Source: Aquificota bacterium
GTDB lineage: Bacteria; Thermosulfidibacterota; Thermosulfidibacteria; Thermosulfidibacterales; B14-G1
Assembly: GCA_015486015.1 (NCBI GenBank)
Contig: WFSL01000023.1
Location: 1 to 35,397, forward strand
Reading direction: 5' to 3'
Length of the DNA stretch: 35,397 nt
The stretch's first letter is position 1. Each line of letters opens with the position of its first letter. A program made the translations under genes and the position numbers. The notes under the pieces were generated by a model that was not told where the DNA came from, did no database searches, and was given only the letters and a program-made list of their open reading frames with translations. This document shows, one piece after another, positions 32,538-35,397 of the stretch.

Positions 32538-33953
32538 TCAGCTTTTTTCTATGACGAAGAACATTATTACTCCAGTTCTCTCTCGAGTAGTTGTGAGCTC
32601 TCTCTCTGGAATGCCTGCCTCCTCAAACAGTCTCATGCAGTCCCTCTCTGTTCTCTGATAGAAGGCATCCCACTTGGCAATCCAATGGTATGGCTGGGTC
32701 TTATACTTGTTACAGTCTTTGAAGGAGGTTATGATCTTTCCTCCAGGGTTAGTTAGCTTGTACAGGGCCCTTATCATCTTCACGAGGATGTTGTCTGTCA
32801 GATAGTCAAATAATCCAGTACTGTATATAATGTCCTGGTAATTAAATTCTCTCAAGTTTTTTTCGTGGTTGATCATTCTTATCGCATTGTATTTTCTGAA
32901 GGATATCTGGTTCAGAACAGTGGTGTAAGACATCCTGTCACTTGAGAACCTTAGGGAATCTGAATCGAAATCTACGCAGGTAAATTCAGCTCCTGATGAT
33001 CCTATCTCAGGGGCGAGTTCAAAGACTTCCCTGCAGGATCCAGAAGCTATATCCAGAACCCGTGGTCTCTCTCTCTTAGACAGTTCTCTTCTCAGCATTT
33101 CCCTAAGCGTTACTAATCTCTCTTTGACGGCTACTGCCAGTGTGGCTTCTAAGAAGAAAAGATCCAGCAGGTATCCGAGTCCTGAAGATAAAGGTACACT
33201 CCTATAGATGTCCTCCAAAATCTCATAATCTCCAGGGTAACCCTTAGGCCATGTTCTGGCATAATTGATGAAGTAACTTCGTGAGAAGTATGGGTCAGTT
33301 TCACTTCTAAATTGCTCTTGCTTACTCTTGGCAACATCGGACCTAACACCTACAACGTCTTCCAGTTCTGCACATACGTTGCATGTTCTGTGAATTGCTG
33401 CTGTTATTTCGTTGACCAACTCCCTTTCATCTCCTTTGCCAGTGACGAATAATCTTTCTATCTCGTCCATCTCTTTTTTTAGCCTGTCTACAGCTTCGTT
33501 CAGTTTTGTGGACTTAATAGATAAGAGATTGTTTTGGTATATGTCTATATATTCTTCGTTCCTGAAGTCTATGAACATGCCACAGCTGGGGCATATCTCT
33601 GATCTTTGCATCACGTGAACACCACAAAATGGGCACCTTGCAGTTTCGCACCTTATCTTCTCGTAAAGGAGATTCCACAAACGTCGTCTTTCATTTAAGC
33701 CGATATCGTTGAACTTCACGGCAATTCCATGATTATCTCTCCGTAGTATTCTTCCCCTCACTTTTAGTGGTCCTGAGGGAAGCTGCATTTCCATGTCCAC
33801 ATGGAAGCCTTGAGGAAGGTTTATCTTGGAGTTCACAAAAGCACCAAACAGACCCATATCCCTGGTATAGGTTTCATATGTTACTCTATTAATATCCGTA
33901 GTTGAAAGCTTAACGGGTATATTTGTTGCACACCTTAAATCTAACCTTGCCAT
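32538..33953 (-). CDS. PilZ-zinc ribbon-PhcB-like SAM methyltransferase
   Basis: A 471-aa multidomain protein. Residues 1-100 look like a c-di-GMP-binding PilZ domain: RxxxR at Arg3-Arg7 and DMGLFG at 32-37 in place of (D/N)xSxxG, so Ser is Gly. A zinc ribbon follows (CPFC 107-110, CPSC 121-124), then a helical linker (150-200). The C-terminal part has YARTWPKGYPGDYEILE (231-245), SAM motif VLDIASGSCREV (299-310) and CVDFDSDSL (326-334). This GYPGDYE-plus-methyltransferase pattern resembles PhcB, which makes 3-hydroxypalmitic acid methyl ester, the quorum signal of Ralstonia. The substrate here is unknown. ATG 33953 follows GAGGAGG. A codirectional membrane kinase lies downstream. Confidence 0.8.
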   Translation of the reverse strand: MARLDLRCATNIPVKLSTTDINRVTYETYTRDMGLFGAFVNSKINLPQGFHVDMEMQLPSGPLKVRGRILRRDNHGIAVKFNDIGLNERRRLWNLLYEKIRCETARCPFCGVHVMQRSEICPSCGMFIDFRNEEYIDIYQNNLLSIKSTKLNEAVDRLKKEMDEIERLFVTGKGDERELVNEITAAIHRTCNVCAELEDVVGVRSDVAKSKQEQFRSETDPYFSRSYFINYARTWPKGYPGDYEILEDIYRSVPLSSGLGYLLDLFFLEATLAVAVKERLVTLREMLRRELSKRERPRVLDIASGSCREVFELAPEIGSSGAEFTCVDFDSDSLRFSSDRMSYTTVLNQISFRKYNAIRMINHEKNLREFNYQDIIYSTGLFDYLTDNILVKMIRALYKLTNPGGKIITSFKDCNKYKTQPYHWIAKWDAFYQRTERDCMRLFEEAGIPERELTTTRERTGVIMFFVIEKS

Positions 33954-34517
33954 TTTTAACCTCCTCTTTCATTTTGTTTAAGTTTTTAAGTCCTTACTTT
34001 GCCTAAGCTTTAAAGGCCTGACTTAGGTACGCCTCAAAGGCGCTTTTGTCCTTATTGTTTGGGGGTTCTTCACAGGGAGGAGCCCGGGCCAACTTCACAT
34101 TACTTCCCCTTCGCCCCTCGCATGAGCTGGTGTCTTTATAAAAACAAGATTCTATAAAAACTCAGGGGCTTATATTTCTGAAGAGAAATTTAATGCATCT
34201 ACTATTTTTAGACAAGGGTTAATGGGTAAATATCCCCCATTAATTAGGTAAAAGGGAGTAGTAATGGGAGAGACCTGGTTATAAATAAATAGCACCAACC
34301 GGAGTAATTGGCGCAAATGCTGTTAAAAAGGGTTGTGTTTTGGTTGGTCTAAAGGGGCTTGGACTAATCATGCCAAGTTGGGTGGCAAGGTTAGTAGATT
34401 TGCCGGTGTTTTCGTGATATAAAAACTTACTTACTGCCCAGAGGGCCTTGGTGGTCCCATTCACGACACTTGACCAATTTGGGGAAGGGCGATGTGGGAG
34501 ATGCTATATGAGACTGG
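33954..34517. other. Gene-free, structured region between the PilZ gene and addB
   Basis: No convincing gene in 564 nt. On the minus strand there is a long probable 5' leader of the PilZ gene with hairpins CGCCT-TTG-AGGCG (34034-34046 area) and CCTAAG/CTTAGG. There is also a perfect inverted repeat TTAATGGG/CCCATTAA (34219-34226, 34236-34243). On the plus side lies a nested stem-loop around 34358-34395 (ACTAA/TTAGT outside TGCC/GGCA). TTTATAAAAAC and TCTATAAAAAC repeat at 34135-34162. I could not match it to a known riboswitch, including the c-di-GMP-I class. Confidence 0.5.
34187..34215 (-). promoter_or_regulatory. Possible promoter of the PilZ-methyltransferase gene
   Basis: On the minus strand TTGTCT (34215-34210), 17 nt, TAAATT (34192-34187). 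Each box matches four of six positions. Use of it would give a leader of about 225 nt. Confidence 0.35.
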
Positions 34518-35397
34518 ATGCATAAGATGGCTGTATTAGGTGGGTTTTCACATTCACTTAGGGTATTGGTGGGTCCTGCAGGGGTAGGGAAGAGCGAGAG
34601 GATCATTAAGTCCTTCATCCAGGAACTCAGGGCGGGTGGGGAGCCCCTTTTGCTCCTCCCCTCGAGCCATCGGGTGGGGGAGGTGAGGCGGAAGCTCCTT
34701 TTTCAAGGGGAACCACCGGGCCTGGACACCATCTGCACCATAGAGACCTTGTTGGATACCATTTTGGAGGGTACGCCCTTTCTCTCCTCACGTTTGAATG
34801 CCATAGAGACCCAAGCGGTGGTAGAGGAAGTGATCCGGAGGGTGGCGGGGAGGCTAAGGTATTTTGGCGATATGAGCGAGAAGTGGGGTTTTTCCAGGAT
34901 GGTGGGGCGGTTTCTCAGGGAGGCGGTAGGCTGGGGAGGGGACGTTGCACCTTTGAGGAGCATTAAACCAGAGCAAAAGGCCAAAGATCTTGCCCTCATC
35001 TTGAAGACGTACTTAGAGGTGATGGAGGGAAAGGGGATTATGGATGAGCCCCTCTCCCTCCTTAAGGCAGCTGAGCTGGTAAAACAGGGCCATAGCCCTA
35101 AGGCACGGCGCATCACCCATCTCTTTGTTGATGGGTTCTACGACTTTACTCATGCCCAGTGGGCCTTGATAGAGAGCCTTATAGGCCAAGTGCCCAGGAG
35201 TACTTTCTCCCTCCTTTATCACAGTGGGCGTCCCCGCCTGTTTCGTATTCCTAAGTCGCTCTTGGAGAGGCTGAAGGCTATGGGGGCGATAGTGGAAGAG
35301 ATGGGAACCTCATGGGAGTGGCCTCTTTCTCCTTTAGAGGAGGTCTTTGGTGGGGGAGGGGTGGAGTTGGGGAAGGTCCCAGAGCTTGATGATAGGG
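34518..35397 (+). CDS. AddB-like helicase/nuclease subunit (5' part)
   Basis: The first 293 codons of a large gene that runs off the window. The N-terminus has a P-loop VLVGPAGVGKSE (about 17-28). The fragment then reads PLLLLPSSHRVGEVRRKLL, a possible strand-helix pair, and ITHLFVDGFYDFTHAQWALIESL, a motif typical of AddB/RexB, the inactivated-helicase plus nuclease subunit of RecBCD-like break-processing enzymes. The PD-(D/E)XK nuclease and Fe-S Cys expected at the C-terminus lie outside. The start is either ATG 34518 or ATG 34527 in frame; neither has a good Shine-Dalgarno sequence. A TGA at 34509 bounds the frame. Confidence 0.75.
   Translation, partial: MHKMAVLGGFSHSLRVLVGPAGVGKSERIIKSFIQELRAGGEPLLLLPSSHRVGEVRRKLLFQGEPPGLDTICTIETLLDTILEGTPFLSSRLNAIETQAVVEEVIRRVAGRLRYFGDMSEKWGFSRMVGRFLREAVGWGGDVAPLRSIKPEQKAKDLALILKTYLEVMEGKGIMDEPLSLLKAAELVKQGHSPKARRITHLFVDGFYDFTHAQWALIESLIGQVPRSTFSLLYHSGRPRLFRIPKSLLERLKAMGAIVEEMGTSWEWPLSPLEEVFGGGGVELGKVPELDDR

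Noticed and set aside
34034-34200. c-di-GMP-I riboswitch in the leader of the PilZ gene
   Set aside because: The context was tempting, but the conserved GCAAAGCC-type core and tetraloop receptor could not be found.
34279-34464. 61-codon minus-strand ORF in the gap before addB
   Set aside because: No Shine-Dalgarno sequence, no recognisable domain and no partner gene.

Overview
The window looks like part of the chromosome of an anaerobic bacterium. The best match is a Desulfobacterota-type ('deltaproteobacterial') lineage, possibly thermophilic. This is inferred from indolepyruvate:ferredoxin oxidoreductase, a large heterodisulfide-reductase-like (Hdr) electron-transfer cluster, a LIV-type amino-acid ABC transporter, heavy AGG/AGA use for Arg, and compact packing with overlapping genes. 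It could be a metagenome-assembled contig. No tRNA, rRNA, CRISPR array or intact insertion sequence was seen.

Left part (1-14.2 kb) is mostly housekeeping. It starts with the 3' end of iorA, then iorB and a degenerate phosphoglycerate-mutase-like gene. A small putative toxin-antitoxin pair with a PIN domain follows. On the minus strand lie cysE, dksA and epmA (order of transcription). Then come a secreted TPR protein and an outer-membrane-type lipoprotein (+), smpB-hisG (-), lepA-lepB-hemD (+), and miaA-hfq-rsmD-coaD (-).

Centre (14.4-25.4 kb) is an eight-gene plus-strand operon of cytoplasmic redox proteins: FdhB/FrhB-like, HdrC, HdrB, HdrA with an inserted GltD-like NAD(P)H module, MvhD, a tandem double HdrA, a second MvhD, and a second FdhB/FrhB-like protein. 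Its promoter carries a perfect 12-bp palindrome between the -35 and -10 boxes, and a strong terminator closes it. It looks like a soluble flavin-based electron-bifurcating or confurcating complex that could link NAD(P)H to a disulfide or other acceptor and to ferredoxin.

Right part (25.4-35.4 kb) is mostly minus strand. It holds a complete LIV-type ABC transporter, livHMGF plus the binding protein. Its leader has all the parts of a classical tryptophan attenuator: a 21-codon leader ORF with three consecutive Trp codons, mutually exclusive 1:2, 2:3 and 3:4 pairings, and a terminator hairpin before livH. The transporter is therefore predicted to be a tryptophan (or aromatic amino acid) importer switched on by Trp-tRNA shortage. 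Upstream are a six-TM PAS hybrid histidine kinase and a PilZ-zinc-ribbon-methyltransferase protein whose C-terminal part resembles PhcB, the 3-hydroxypalmitate methyl ester synthase of Ralstonia. Together they suggest a PhcB/PhcS-like signalling pair with c-di-GMP input. A gene-free stretch rich in inverted repeats separates these from the start of an AddB-like nuclease/helicase gene that runs off the end.

Several genes (epmA, the lipoprotein, the mutase-like gene) have homology or a signal peptide extending upstream of any ATG/GTG/TTG. They may use near-cognate starts (ATA, ATT) or have sequence errors.
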